Shown piece by piece: positions 1 to 8,748 of a stretch of 64,000 nt of DNA (positions are counted from its first letter, which is position 1; every line of letters begins with the position of its first letter). A model generated the notes under the pieces. That model was not told where the DNA came from, did no database searches, and was given only the letters and a program-made list of their open reading frames with translations. This DNA comes from Pseudoxanthobacter soli DSM 19599 (GTDB taxonomy: Bacteria > Pseudomonadota > Alphaproteobacteria > Rhizobiales > Segnochrobactraceae), in contig NZ_FRXO01000004.1 in NCBI RefSeq assembly GCF_900148505.1, positions 248,001 to 312,000 of the forward strand, given 5' to 3'. The translations under genes and the position numbers were made by a program.

Positions 1-1
1 G

Positions 2-1333
2 ACGCCGGATATCGATCTCGCTCGGACCTACACGCTGCCGGAACTGATCGATATCGCCCAGCGCAACAATCCAGATACCCGCGCGGCCTGGGAAAGGGCA
101 CGGCAAGCGGCATTGGCCGTCGGCATGGTGGAGGCGACCTATCTGCCGCTGATCACCGCCAATGTCATCGGCGGGCAGCAGCAGACGCAGACCCCCCTGC
201 CGCTGCCGGTCGGAACGCAACGTTATTTCAACACGACGTCCAGCGGCGTTTCCCCGTCGATCGCGCTGCAGTGGCTGGTGTTCGATTTCGGTCAGCGCGC
301 GGCGGTCGCGGATGCCGCCAAGCAGGGCGCTATCGCCGCCAACGTGCTGTTCAACGGCGAGCACCAGAAGCTGATCTTCGATGTCTCCCGCACCTATTAC
401 AGCTACGGCGCAGCCGTGACGCGCTCGCGTATCGCGCGACAGGCGCTCGGCAACAGCATCGCGATCCGCGCCGCTGCGGAGGACCGGATGTCACGCGGGC
501 TTGCGACGACGGTCGAGGTGGCACAGGCACGCCAGGCCGTCGCGCAGGCGGAATTGCGCCGCGTCCTCGCCGAGGGGGAGGAGCGCGACGCCTACCAGGC
601 GCTGATCGCGGCCATGGGGATCACTGCCACGCTGCCCCTGAAGATCGCGACCGCCGAGAAGCGACGCCTGCCAGACGCGGTCAACCTGCCGCTCGATTCC
701 ATGATCCAGCTCGCGCTTTCCCGGCGACCGGACGTGGCGGCAAGCTACTCGGCGGTGAAGGCCGGCAAGGCCGGCATCAAGGCTGCGGAGGCGGAGTTCC
801 TACCCAAGGTGTTCGTCGCCGGCGCCGTTGCGTCAGCCCAGGGGAACTTCAACGCCACGGGTCTGCCCACCATCGGCCAGCAGGCGACCGGCATGGGCGT
901 TCTGGTGGGTGCGACGGTGCCGCTCTACGACGCCGGGCTTCGCGCCGCCCAGCTCAAGCAGGCGAAATCGCGCGCGGCCGCTGCGGAAAGCGACTTTCGG
1001 CGCACGCAGACCCTGGCCGTCACCGAAATCGTCGGCGCCAGCAACACGTTGCGCACGGCGCTTCAATCCTACAAGGCGGCGAGTGCACTCGTCTCGGCGG
1101 CTTCCATCACCTACGACGCCGCGCTCGAAGCCTACCGGAACGGCGTCGGCACCGTCACCGCTGCGACGGCGGCCGATAGCGACCTCATCGATGCGCGGCA
1201 GGCCCAGGCCGACGCCCATGCTGCTGCCCTCATCGCCGCTTCCAACCTTGCCTTCGTGGTCGGCGCGATGACATCGGCCGAAGGCGGCCCGGCGCTGCCG
1301 CCGTCGTCCGCTCCGCAGCCGCTCCGGCCGTGA
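2..1333 (+). CDS. TolC-family outer membrane efflux protein (5' partial)
   Basis: Partial gene: the reading frame is open from base 2, so the start and signal peptide lie left of the window. About 443 codons are visible. The pattern is that of outer membrane factors of tripartite efflux or type I secretion systems: an N-terminal stretch reading LPELIDIAQRNNPDTRAAWE, long Ala/Gln-rich helices, and a second repeat beginning near SRRPDVAASYSAVKAGKAGI. TolC-type proteins trimerise to form an outer-membrane barrel with a periplasmic alpha-helical tunnel and pair with an inner-membrane pump and adaptor. Neither partner is visible here; they may lie upstream. The C-terminus is short and proline-rich. 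Family assignment is firm; the exported substrate cannot be told. Confidence 0.88.
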   Translation, partial: TPDIDLARTYTLPELIDIAQRNNPDTRAAWERARQAALAVGMVEATYLPLITANVIGGQQQTQTPLPLPVGTQRYFNTTSSGVSPSIALQWLVFDFGQRAAVADAAKQGAIAANVLFNGEHQKLIFDVSRTYYSYGAAVTRSRIARQALGNSIAIRAAAEDRMSRGLATTVEVAQARQAVAQAELRRVLAEGEERDAYQALIAAMGITATLPLKIATAEKRRLPDAVNLPLDSMIQLALSRRPDVAASYSAVKAGKAGIKAAEAEFLPKVFVAGAVASAQGNFNATGLPTIGQQATGMGVLVGATVPLYDAGLRAAQLKQAKSRAAAAESDFRRTQTLAVTEIVGASNTLRTALQSYKAASALVSAASITYDAALEAYRNGVGTVTAATAADSDLIDARQAQADAHAAALIAASNLAFVVGAMTSAEGGPALPPSSAPQPLRP

Positions 1334-1689
1334 CCGCGCCCTCGTAGCCAAACCACAGGCCGCGTGCGCACCGGCTTCACTCCCCTCCCCACGGCTGCAC
1401 GATACCGATATAAGTCCGTTCTGCCGGCCGAGCGCTTCCCAAGGCGAGGCCGGTTCCAGTCCCTGACAGGAGCGTCGTGCCGCATGGCGGTCGTGCTGTC
1501 GTGCCCGTCCTCCAGCCGTGCCTTCCCGCCGATCCGTCAATCCGGCTGCCGTCGTTCAGTCCCGTGTCCGGGCGGCGTTCGGCCGCGCCGGGATGCGGCC
1601 GTCGGCGTCCTCCCTTCCCTGTTCCCGCCGTGCCGTCCGGCCCCGCCTCTTCCCGCACACTTACTTTCCTGAAACAACGGAGCGTTCCC
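1334..1689. other. Intergenic region, no gene recognised
   Basis: These 356 bases between the efflux gene and the aldo/keto reductase gene are GC-rich and open in several frames, but no frame gives a recognisable protein. The ribosome binding sequence of the next gene (GGAG) sits at its right end. I see no clear hairpin followed by T residues. Confidence 0.5.
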
Positions 1690-2718
1690 ATGTCCTATGT
1701 GCCGTCCGAAAGCCGCTACGAGCGGATGGTCTATCGCCGCTGCGGCCGGTCCGGGCTGAAGCTGCCGGCAATCTCGCTTGGCCTCTGGCACAATTTCGGC
1801 CACGACAAGCCCCACGGCGTGAAACGCGAGATCTGCCGCACGGCGTTCGACCTCGGCATCACGCACTTCGACCTCGCCAACAATTACGGCCCGCCTCCCG
1901 GGAGCGCCGAGGAGGCGTTCGGCGAAATCCTGCGGACGGACTTCGCCTGCTACCGCGACGAACTGATCGTCTCTTCCAAGGCGGGCTATGACATGTGGCC
2001 CGGCCCCTATGGAAGCTGGGGCAGCCGCAAGTATCTGATCGCCTCGTGCGAACAGTCGCTGAAGCGGATGGGGCTCGACTATGTCGACATCTTCTATTCC
2101 CACCGGATGGATCCCGAGACGCCGCTCGAGGAGACGATGGGCGCTCTCGACACACTCGTGAAACAGGGAAAGGCGCTCTATGTCGGCATCTCGTCCTACA
2201 GTTCGCAGCGCACGCGTGAGGCGGCGGCGATTCTGAAGGAACTCGGCACGCCCTGCCTGATCCACCAGCCGAGCTACAACATGCTCAACCGGTGGGTGGA
2301 ACGCGATGGGTTGAAGGATACGCTCGGCGAACTCGGCATCGGTTCCATCGCCTTCACGCCGCTTGCGCAGGGGATGCTCACCAGCCGCTACCTGAACGGC
2401 ATTCCCGAAGGTTCGCGCGCCACGCAGGACAAGTCGCTCGAGCCCGGCATGATCTCCGACACGGCGCTGTCACATCTGAAGAAACTCGACGAGATCGCCG
2501 GACGGCGCGGACAGACGCTGGCCCAGATGGCGATCGCTTGGGTCCTGCGCAACGGCGGCATCACCTCGGCGCTGATCGGTGCGTCGCGTCCGGAACAGGT
2601 GGTCGACTGCGCCGGCGCCGTCGCCAATCTCGCGTTCACGGAAGAGGAACTGCGCGAGATCGACCTCTACGCCACCGACGAAGATATCGATCTCTGGGCG
2701 CATTCCTCGAACGCGTGA
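1690..2718 (+). CDS. Aldo/keto reductase, YghZ-like (L-glyceraldehyde 3-phosphate reductase type)
   Basis: A 342-residue NADPH-dependent aldo/keto reductase. The start [20 protein letters not shown] is chosen because it carries the YghZ/MgrA subfamily N-terminus and follows GGAG; the frame stays open further upstream, but that extension is not family-like. The family landmarks are present: [27 protein letters not shown] (catalytic Asp and Tyr), [33 protein letters not shown], and a C-terminal cofactor region around [11 protein letters not shown]. Members of this subfamily reduce L-glyceraldehyde 3-phosphate, methylglyoxal and related aldehydes, giving a detoxifying role in the cytoplasm. The gene stands alone, with the next one (an alpha/beta hydrolase) 262 bases downstream on the same strand. 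The exact substrate is inferred from the subfamily. Confidence 0.9.
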   Translation: MSYVPSESRYERMVYRRCGRSGLKLPAISLGLWHNFGHDKPHGVKREICRTAFDLGITHFDLANNYGPPPGSAEEAFGEILRTDFACYRDELIVSSKAGYDMWPGPYGSWGSRKYLIASCEQSLKRMGLDYVDIFYSHRMDPETPLEETMGALDTLVKQGKALYVGISSYSSQRTREAAAILKELGTPCLIHQPSYNMLNRWVERDGLKDTLGELGIGSIAFTPLAQGMLTSRYLNGIPEGSRATQDKSLEPGMISDTALSHLKKLDEIAGRRGQTLAQMAIAWVLRNGGITSALIGASRPEQVVDCAGAVANLAFTEEELREIDLYATDEDIDLWAHSSNA

Positions 2719-2980
2719 AGGTGACCGGCGGTCGCCCTCCCGGCGTCTCGACGTTGGCAACCGAAGCTGGCAAGAATGGAACGGCGCACGCGGCACCCCC
2801 TGCCGCGAGCGTGGCGGGTCTTCTTCTTCCACGCAGGGATTCAGCCGGTTCCGCTGGCAGGCTCCCGGACGGGCTTCCAGCATCGCGACGGGACTGGTGC
2901 TTGCCAGCCCCGCCGTCCGGCAGCCATGTCGTGGTGCCTGCCGGGCCCGTTACTTCTCACCCAGGCAAAGGAACGGAACG

Positions 2981-3811
2981 ATGGGCACGATCACCACCCG
3001 GGACGGCACCGAGATCTATTACAAGGACTGGGGTTCCAGCGAGGCGCAGCCGCTCGTGTTTCATCACGGCTGGCCGCTCAGCGCCGACGACTGGGACAAC
3101 CAGATGCTCTATTTTCTGCATCGGGGCTACCGCGTCATCGCCCACGACCGTCGCGGTCACGGCCGCTCGACCCAGACCGCGTTCGGCAACGAGATGGACA
3201 CCTATGCCGCCGACGTCGCTGAACTCGCCACGGCCCTCGACCTGAAGAATGCGGTCCATATCGGCCACTCGACCGGTGGCGGCGAGGTGGCGCATTACGT
3301 GGCGCGCGCCGAGGCCGGCCGCGTCGCCAAGGCGGTGCTGATCGGGGCGGTGCCGCCGATCATGGTGAAGTCCGACAAGAATCCCGGCGGACTGCCGATC
3401 GAGGTGTTCGACAGCTTCCGCGAGGCGCTCGTCGCCAACCGGGCGCAGTTCTTCCTCGATGTGCCCGCCGGCCCGTTCTACGGTTTCAACCGCGAGGGCG
3501 CCAAGCCGTCCCAAGGCGTGATCGAGAACTGGTGGCGGCAGGGCATGATGGGCGGCGCCAAGGCGCATTATGACTGCATCAAGGCGTTTTCCGAGACAGA
3601 CTTCACCGAAGACTTGAAGTCCATCGACGTTCCGGTGCTGGTGATGCACGGCACCGACGACCAGATCGTGCCCTATGCCGACTCGGCGCCGCTCTCGGTC
3701 AAGCTCCTGAAGCACGGCACCCTGAAGAGCTACGAGGGCCTGCCCCACGGGATGTGCACCACGCACCCCGAGATCATCAACCCCGATCTGCTGGCCTTCA
3801 TCCAGGGCTGA
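2981..3811 (+). CDS. Alpha/beta hydrolase, non-haem chloroperoxidase / arylesterase type
   Basis: A 276-residue alpha/beta hydrolase. The start [18 protein letters not shown] is typical of the cofactor-free chloroperoxidase/arylesterase subfamily. Visible are the oxyanion region [14 protein letters not shown] (about residues 28-41), the nucleophile elbow GHSTGG with Ser97, an acid residue in [11 protein letters not shown] and the catalytic His in GLPHGMC. Such enzymes hydrolyse esters, and can perhydrolyse carboxylic acids, so the peroxidase name need not describe the natural function. Length matches the family. The gene is followed by a perfect inverted repeat that separates it from the convergent iron-uptake genes. 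Natural substrate unknown. Confidence 0.9.
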   Translation: MGTITTRDGTEIYYKDWGSSEAQPLVFHHGWPLSADDWDNQMLYFLHRGYRVIAHDRRGHGRSTQTAFGNEMDTYAADVAELATALDLKNAVHIGHSTGGGEVAHYVARAEAGRVAKAVLIGAVPPIMVKSDKNPGGLPIEVFDSFREALVANRAQFFLDVPAGPFYGFNREGAKPSQGVIENWWRQGMMGGAKAHYDCIKAFSETDFTEDLKSIDVPVLVMHGTDDQIVPYADSAPLSVKLLKHGTLKSYEGLPHGMCTTHPEIINPDLLAFIQG

Positions 3812-3824
3812 AGCGCAGCCTCAC

Positions 3825-3856
3825 GGCGAGGCCCGTCGGTCATCGTGGGCCTCGCC
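3825..3856 (+). terminator. Inverted repeat between convergent genes
   Basis: A perfect 10-bp stem (GGCGAGGCCC with GGGCCTCGCC) around a 12-base loop, starting 14 bases after the hydrolase stop codon and lying before the convergent efeM-like gene. There is no T-run, so it is a probable but unproven terminator and could serve either strand. Confidence 0.5.
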
Positions 3857-3907
3857 GGTCAACGGGAGATGGAGTGGGGCGGCGGGGTCGCCGCCGCCTC
3901 GCATGTC

Positions 3908-4771
3908 TCAGTCGAGTCCGAGACGGGCGCGCAGCGTCGAGAGATCCTCGGCCAGCGTGTTCACCAGCGCCGAGAGCTTCCTGCGGTCGGCGTCGCTCAG
4001 CTTCTCATAGGATTCATAGCCGTCCGCGGTCTTGTATTTCGCGAGCGTCTTCTCGACGGTGGCAAAGTTGCCCGCCACCTTCTCCACGAACGCCTTGTCG
4101 GTCACGAAGGGGCTGAAGAGATCGAAGATCTTCTTCGAACCCTCGAAATTTGCCACGAAGTCATAAAGGTCGGTGTGGCTGTAGCGGTCTTCCTCGCCGG
4201 AGATCTTGGTCTGGGCGACCTCTTCCATAAGCGCGGCGGCGCCGCCCACCACCTTGTCCGGCGGGAAGGTGAGGTCGCGGATGCGCTTGTTCAGGTCTTC
4301 GACGTCGGCCTGCAGCTTGTCGGCATAGGGCGTCAGACCTTCCGTGCTCTTCTTTTCGAACAGGCCGTACTCGATGCGGTGGAAGCCCGTGAATCCCTCG
4401 TCGGCCTCGCGCTTTTCGTGGTCGTCGGCGCGGGAATCGATCGACGCGTCGAGATCGGAGAACAGTTCGGCGATCGGCTCGACACGCTCGTAGTTCATGC
4501 GGCTCGGGCCGAACAGCGCCTGCGCCTTGGCGAGATCGCCGGCCTTCACGGCGGCGGTGAACGCCTTGGTTTCCGCAACGAGCTTCCGCGTCGCGTCCGC
4601 GACATAGAGCTTGTACTCGGTGATCGGCGCGGCAAGGTCGAGCGGCTGAGCGGGCGTCTCCGCGGCGAATGCGACGGGCGCGGAGGTCAAAGCCGTGCCG
4701 AAGGCGAGCGACAGGGCCAGCCCGGCGGCAAGCCCGAGTGACCGGCGCGGCTTCGTCCGATGAGATGTCAT
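3908..4771 (-). CDS. efeM: EfeM/EfeO-like periplasmic iron-transport protein (M75 imelysin domain only)
   Basis: A 287-residue secreted protein. The start MTSHRTKPRRSLGLAAGLAL follows GGGAGA and gives a signal peptide cleaved near AFAAETP (about residue 37). The rest is one M75/EfeO-type helical domain: EPIAELFSDLDASIDSRADD followed by the metal-binding HxxE motif as H131-R-I-E134 in GFTGFHRIEYG. It lacks the cupredoxin domain that classical EfeO carries, so it corresponds to the short EfeM form. It is the last gene of the leftward efeU-efeO-efeB operon, 146 bases after efeB. It probably binds iron in the periplasm and delivers it to EfeB/EfeU; this role is inferred from family and context. 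Confidence 0.88.
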   Translation of the reverse strand: MTSHRTKPRRSLGLAAGLALSLAFGTALTSAPVAFAAETPAQPLDLAAPITEYKLYVADATRKLVAETKAFTAAVKAGDLAKAQALFGPSRMNYERVEPIAELFSDLDASIDSRADDHEKREADEGFTGFHRIEYGLFEKKSTEGLTPYADKLQADVEDLNKRIRDLTFPPDKVVGGAAALMEEVAQTKISGEEDRYSHTDLYDFVANFEGSKKIFDLFSPFVTDKAFVEKVAGNFATVEKTLAKYKTADGYESYEKLSDADRRKLSALVNTLAEDLSTLRARLGLD

Positions 4772-4917
4772 GCGGTTTCTCCCGAAATCGAGATGGTCCC
4801 GGTACAAGGCCCCGGAACCGACAGGCGCGGTTGCAGCAGGCACGCAGGCTCCCGTTCCGCCGCCCATGCCGGGAGGCGGTCTGACGGCGCTGCTGCCGTC
4901 GGGAACCGGAGACTTGG

Positions 4918-6252
4918 TCAGGCCGTCTTTATGCCCGCGGCGTCGAGCATCGAACGGCCGATGAAATCGTGTTCGTCACGCACACCGGGCAAGGTGAAGA
5001 AGTAACCTCCCCCGATCGGCTTCAGATATTCTTCCAGCGGCTCCCCATCGAGCCGGCGCTGTACGGTGATGAAGCCCTTTTCCAGGTCGGCCTGGTAGGC
5101 GATGAACAGCAGGCCCTGTTCCAGCTGCCCGGCCTTCGAGACGCCGTTGGAGTAGTTGAACGGCCGGCGCAGGATCAGGTTGGCCTGGGACGCGGGCGTG
5201 CGCGGGTTGGCGAGACGGATGTGAGCGTCGAGCGGCGTCACCTTGCCCTTGGGATCGGTCGCATAGTCCGGCACGTCTGCTTCCGTCTTGCCGTCGAATG
5301 GCGCACCGCTGTCCTTGCGGCGACCGATGATCCGTTCCTGTTCGCCGAGGGGCGTGCGGTCCCAGCGTTCGACGAAATTGCGGATGATTCGCACCGCCTG
5401 ATAGGTGCCGCCCGCTGTCCAGGCCGGTTCGCCTCCCGCACCCTGGTCCACCCACACCACCGTGTTCATCTCGGCCGCATTCGCTGCGTCCGGGTTGGCC
5501 GAACCGTCACGGAAGCCGAGGAAGTTGCGGGCGCTCTCCGGCGGCTGATCCTGGCGCTTCGGTACCGCCGGCACGTAGCCCTCCTGCTTCCAGCGCAGCA
5601 CCAGAAGATCGGGCAGGTTCTTGATGATGTCGCGCAGCGCGTGGATGTTGGCGTCCGCCGAATTCGCGCAGAACTGCAGCGAGAGATCGCCATGGCAAAG
5701 CGCCGGATCGAGCGCGTCGTTCGGGAAATCGGTCATCTGCTGCAATCTGGCCGGCTTGATCCGGCCGAGACCGAAGCGGTCGTCGAACAGCGAGGTGCCG
5801 ACCGAGACGGTCGCCGTGAGATTGTCCGGCGAGACGACCGGGCCGAGTAGACCGGAATCGGCGGGCGGCAGGCGCGGGTCGAGCTTCGGCGGCGTCCAGC
5901 CCTGCGTGACCAGCAGCAGGCGTTCGTTGAGCGTCTGGAACAGCCGCACGAGATCGGCAGGCTCGCTGGCGATCACGTCGAAGGTCGCGATCATGCCGAA
6001 CTCGGGACGTGGTGTGACGATCCCGGCCTGATGAATCCCGTGATAGGGGACGCGGTCGTCATGGCCGCCCGTTACGGGGGCGTCGGTGACGTTCCCGGCC
6101 TCGGTGGGCACCGCCTCCGCCGCGGCGGCAGGCACCAGCCCGCCGGCGAGCGCGGCAAGCGCGCCGCCGGAAGCGCCGAGCCCCATCAGCAAACGGCGGC
6201 GGTCGGGCGAAGCCGGCATATCCCGCGATGCGGCGGTGTTCTCATCGGTCAT
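4918..6252 (-). CDS. efeB: EfeB/YcdB deferrochelatase-peroxidase (DyP-type haem peroxidase)
   Basis: A 444-residue DyP-type peroxidase exported by the Tat route: DRRRLLMGLGASGG at residues 17-30 is a twin-arginine signal. The start is MTDENTAASRD, 16 bases after the efeO stop; longer upstream frames read through efeO and are not coding. The DyP hallmark GFRDG (246-250, catalytic Asp249) and the probable proximal haem ligand His344 in DAHIRLANPR are present, and the C-terminal half ends with GGGYFFTLPGV. In the EfeUOB system EfeB works in the periplasm with EfeO, oxidising ferrous iron or extracting iron from haem, before EfeU imports it. Length and motifs are complete, so it should be active. 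Confidence 0.94.
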   Translation of the reverse strand: MTDENTAASRDMPASPDRRRLLMGLGASGGALAALAGGLVPAAAAEAVPTEAGNVTDAPVTGGHDDRVPYHGIHQAGIVTPRPEFGMIATFDVIASEPADLVRLFQTLNERLLLVTQGWTPPKLDPRLPPADSGLLGPVVSPDNLTATVSVGTSLFDDRFGLGRIKPARLQQMTDFPNDALDPALCHGDLSLQFCANSADANIHALRDIIKNLPDLLVLRWKQEGYVPAVPKRQDQPPESARNFLGFRDGSANPDAANAAEMNTVVWVDQGAGGEPAWTAGGTYQAVRIIRNFVERWDRTPLGEQERIIGRRKDSGAPFDGKTEADVPDYATDPKGKVTPLDAHIRLANPRTPASQANLILRRPFNYSNGVSKAGQLEQGLLFIAYQADLEKGFITVQRRLDGEPLEEYLKPIGGGYFFTLPGVRDEHDFIGRSMLDAAGIKTA

Positions 6253-6268
6253 GTCAGTCGTCTCCCCG

Positions 6269-7429
6269 TCAGTCGAGGCCGAGGGCGCCGTTGAACTTGG
6301 AAAGGTCTTCCGCAAGGGCCCGAAGGTCCTTCGCGAGTGCGGCCCGCGATGCGGAGTCGTTGCCGGGAGCGGCGAGGCCCGCGGCATCGGCGGAGGCGGC
6401 CTTGAGGGCGGCGTCGGTATCGGAGGCCAGCTGCGGCGAGGCTTTCCGCACCAGCGGATCGAGCAGCGACACCACCTTTGCCGCGCCGGCGATCTCGGCG
6501 GCGAAATCCGCCTTCTCAAGCGCGGCGCCGTCTTTCGCGGGGGCGCCGGCAAGGTCGGCGGCGCGCGACAGGCTGCTGGCGGCACCGTTGGCGAGGGCAT
6601 CGGGCGTCAGCTTCAGCGTCCGCATCCGCGTGCTCAGTTGGGCACCATCCGCGGCGAACTTGTCGGCGACGGGCTGCAGGCCATTCAGGCCCTGCGGTCC
6701 GTAGAGCCCGAGCGCAAGGCGATGGAAGCCGGTGAAGTTCGGGTCTTTCTCGCGGCCGGCGAAATAGTCCGCCTGGGCGTTGAGCGCGGTGTCGAGGTCG
6801 GAGAAGCGCTGGGCCGCGGGTGCGACGTGGAGATAGGACGTGCGGGCCGCCTCGTAGGCGGTTCGCGCCCCATCGAGATCGCCGGCTTTCACCGCGTCCG
6901 CGAGGTCCTGCGCCGAAGCGGCGAAGTCCGCCGATTCCAGCGCCAGATAGGCCTGATATTCGGCGAGCGCGCCGAGGAAGGCGGTGGCCGCCGGACGGGC
7001 GGCCTCGGATTCCGAACCGGCCGAAGGCGTGACGGTCAGCGTCCCTCGCGGATTGGTGAGAAGCCCGCAGGTAATGGCGTAAGTCCCGGGAGAAAGCCGG
7101 GCGGAAAGCTGCGAGCTCAGGCCGGGCGCAATGTTCTCGCGCTCCTCGACGACCATCACGCCGTCGAGAATTTCCCACTCGACCACCCGATCGGACGCAT
7201 TGACGATCTCGAACGTCGCGCGGCCCGCCGGCACGGTCAGCGCATTCGGCTCGCAGCGGTCCGCCTGGATCACGACGCGAACCGCGCCTTCCCTGGCCGG
7301 CGCCTGGCGATGGGACGACACGTAGTAGAACGCACCACCGGCAACGACGACCAGAACCCCGGCGCCGGCGACGGCGATCCGCATGGCCCTGCCGCCCGGC
7401 GGGGAACCCGGGGACGAAGACGCAGTCAT
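6269..7429 (-). CDS. efeO: EfeO-like iron-transport protein, cupredoxin plus M75 domains
   Basis: A 386-residue protein with an N-terminal membrane anchor or signal segment (about residues 17-37), a cupredoxin domain (about 45-135, with Cys59, the VVEERENIAPG strand and Cys121-GL), then an M75 domain. This is the classical EfeO layout. Unusually, the M75 metal motif HxxE reads H236-R-L-A239, and the acidic residues seen in the neighbouring EfeM-like protein (ADDHE) are replaced here by AQADYF. Metal binding by this M75 domain may therefore be lost, with the intact copy four kilobases downstream compensating. The gene lies 6 bases after efeU and 16 before efeB, so the three are surely one transcript. 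Confidence 0.92.
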   Translation of the reverse strand: MTASSSPGSPPGGRAMRIAVAGAGVLVVVAGGAFYYVSSHRQAPAREGAVRVVIQADRCEPNALTVPAGRATFEIVNASDRVVEWEILDGVMVVEERENIAPGLSSQLSARLSPGTYAITCGLLTNPRGTLTVTPSAGSESEAARPAATAFLGALAEYQAYLALESADFAASAQDLADAVKAGDLDGARTAYEAARTSYLHVAPAAQRFSDLDTALNAQADYFAGREKDPNFTGFHRLALGLYGPQGLNGLQPVADKFAADGAQLSTRMRTLKLTPDALANGAASSLSRAADLAGAPAKDGAALEKADFAAEIAGAAKVVSLLDPLVRKASPQLASDTDAALKAASADAAGLAAPGNDSASRAALAKDLRALAEDLSKFNGALGLD

Positions 7430-7435
7430 CGGGAC

Positions 7436-8275
7436 TTACACTTTCTGCCGGGCAGGCCGTGCCGCCGCGCGGCTCGTCGCCGGCGATGCGGGGGCGAGGA
7501 AGGGAATGAGTGTCGCCGCCAGGAACACGACGTAGACGATCACCTCGCCGACGGTCGGTGCGTCTCGGTAGCCTAGCATCCCCGAGAGCAGCGAGCCGAG
7601 CGGTCCGTCCGCCGGCAGGATGTGGCTGATGTCGAAGGCGGTCTCCTGAAGACCGTTCCAGAGCCCGGCTTCGTGGAAGGCTTTCACGGCATTTGCGAGC
7701 AGGCCGGCCGCCACGAACAGGATGAACACGCCGGTCCACCGGAAGAACCGCCGCAAGTCGAGGCGGACACCGCCGGCATAGATGCCGTAGCCGATCACCA
7801 CCGCAGCAGCGACGCCGAGCAGCGCGCCGAGCGGCGCGAGCGCGTCGTTGCTCTGCTGAAAGATGGCGAGCAGGAAGAACACCGATTCCAGTCCCTCGCG
7901 CGCCACGGCGAGGAACACCATTGCGATCAGCGCGAAAGCACTGCCGCTCAGCGCCCGGTCGACGGAGGCGTGCAACTCGCCCTTGATCGACCGTGCCGCC
8001 TTGCGCATCCAGAACACCATCGAGGTCAGGACCGCGACGGCGACCACGCCGACGAGGGCCTCGAACAGTTCCTGTTCCTTTTGGGGGAATTCCGCGCTGA
8101 CCATCTGCAGCCCGGTGCCGACGAACAGCGCCAGAGCGACGGCGGTGAGAATGCCGAGCCAGACTGCCGGCATCATGTCGGACCTGCCGACCTGCTTCAG
8201 ATAGCTCGCGATGATTCCGACGATCAGGGCTGCCTCGACGCCTTCGCGCAGCATGATCAGGAAGGGTGCCAGCAT
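7436..8275 (-). CDS. efeU: EfeU/FTR1-family iron permease
   Basis: A 279-residue polytopic inner-membrane protein of the FTR1/OFeT family with about seven hydrophobic segments. Both REXXE iron-binding motifs are visible: REGVE at residues 10-14 in the first helix and REGLE at 126-130 in the fourth. The start MLAPFLIMLREGVEAALIV matches the family N-terminus. It is the first gene of the leftward operon efeU-efeO-efeB-efeM and should import iron across the inner membrane after periplasmic handling by EfeO and EfeB. Control presumably lies in the AT-rich region immediately upstream. Confidence 0.95.
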   Translation of the reverse strand: MLAPFLIMLREGVEAALIVGIIASYLKQVGRSDMMPAVWLGILTAVALALFVGTGLQMVSAEFPQKEQELFEALVGVVAVAVLTSMVFWMRKAARSIKGELHASVDRALSGSAFALIAMVFLAVAREGLESVFFLLAIFQQSNDALAPLGALLGVAAAVVIGYGIYAGGVRLDLRRFFRWTGVFILFVAAGLLANAVKAFHEAGLWNGLQETAFDISHILPADGPLGSLLSGMLGYRDAPTVGEVIVYVVFLAATLIPFLAPASPATSRAAARPARQKV

Positions 8276-8748
8276 GGGGCCTCGCAGCGTCGACGGGAAC
8301 CGGTGCGCCGCGAGCCGCTGCGGCGAGCCGTTGTCATCGACGAGCGACTTCTAGTCCTGATGAACACTCACCTCAAGGGAATTTGAACAGTTCTTTATTT
8401 AGAATAATTAAATTAAACGGGGCTGAAGTGATTTTCGACGGTAAAATCGCTCAATTTGAAATGTATAATTGTGTTGAATAATTGTATTCAGTACTTAAAT
8501 ATTAAAATAGATTGCGACCTGTGCGAATTTTGATATGGATGCTGCGTCGCGGCATGTGCCCGTCATTATCGCCCATTTTAAAAATCGCGCCGATGGCATC
8601 CGTGGAGCGGCCAATTGCGCGCTTCCGCGATGCTTGATACTGGCCAGGCAATGCAAAGCTTCCGGGGCTGCGACCAAACGGCCCCGTTTCCATTTCAGTG
8701 TGTCTCGAAAGCCCATGCGCCTCAGCCGGCGGCCCGGCCTCCGGCGCG
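8276..8748. promoter_or_regulatory. AT-rich intergenic region upstream of efeU
   Basis: A 473-base gap between efeU and the SMP-30-like gene, both leftward. From about 8380 to 8530 the sequence is far richer in A and T than anything else in the window. It contains TTTAGAAT (8398-8405, resembling half of an Irr-type iron control element), the palindrome GAACAGTTC (8385-8393), a direct repeat ATAATTGT (8465-8472 and 8478-8485), and a perfect inverted repeat TGAATA-ATTG-TATTCA (8475-8490). I read it as the efe promoter region with operator-like sites. No protein-coding frame is convincing. Confidence 0.5.
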
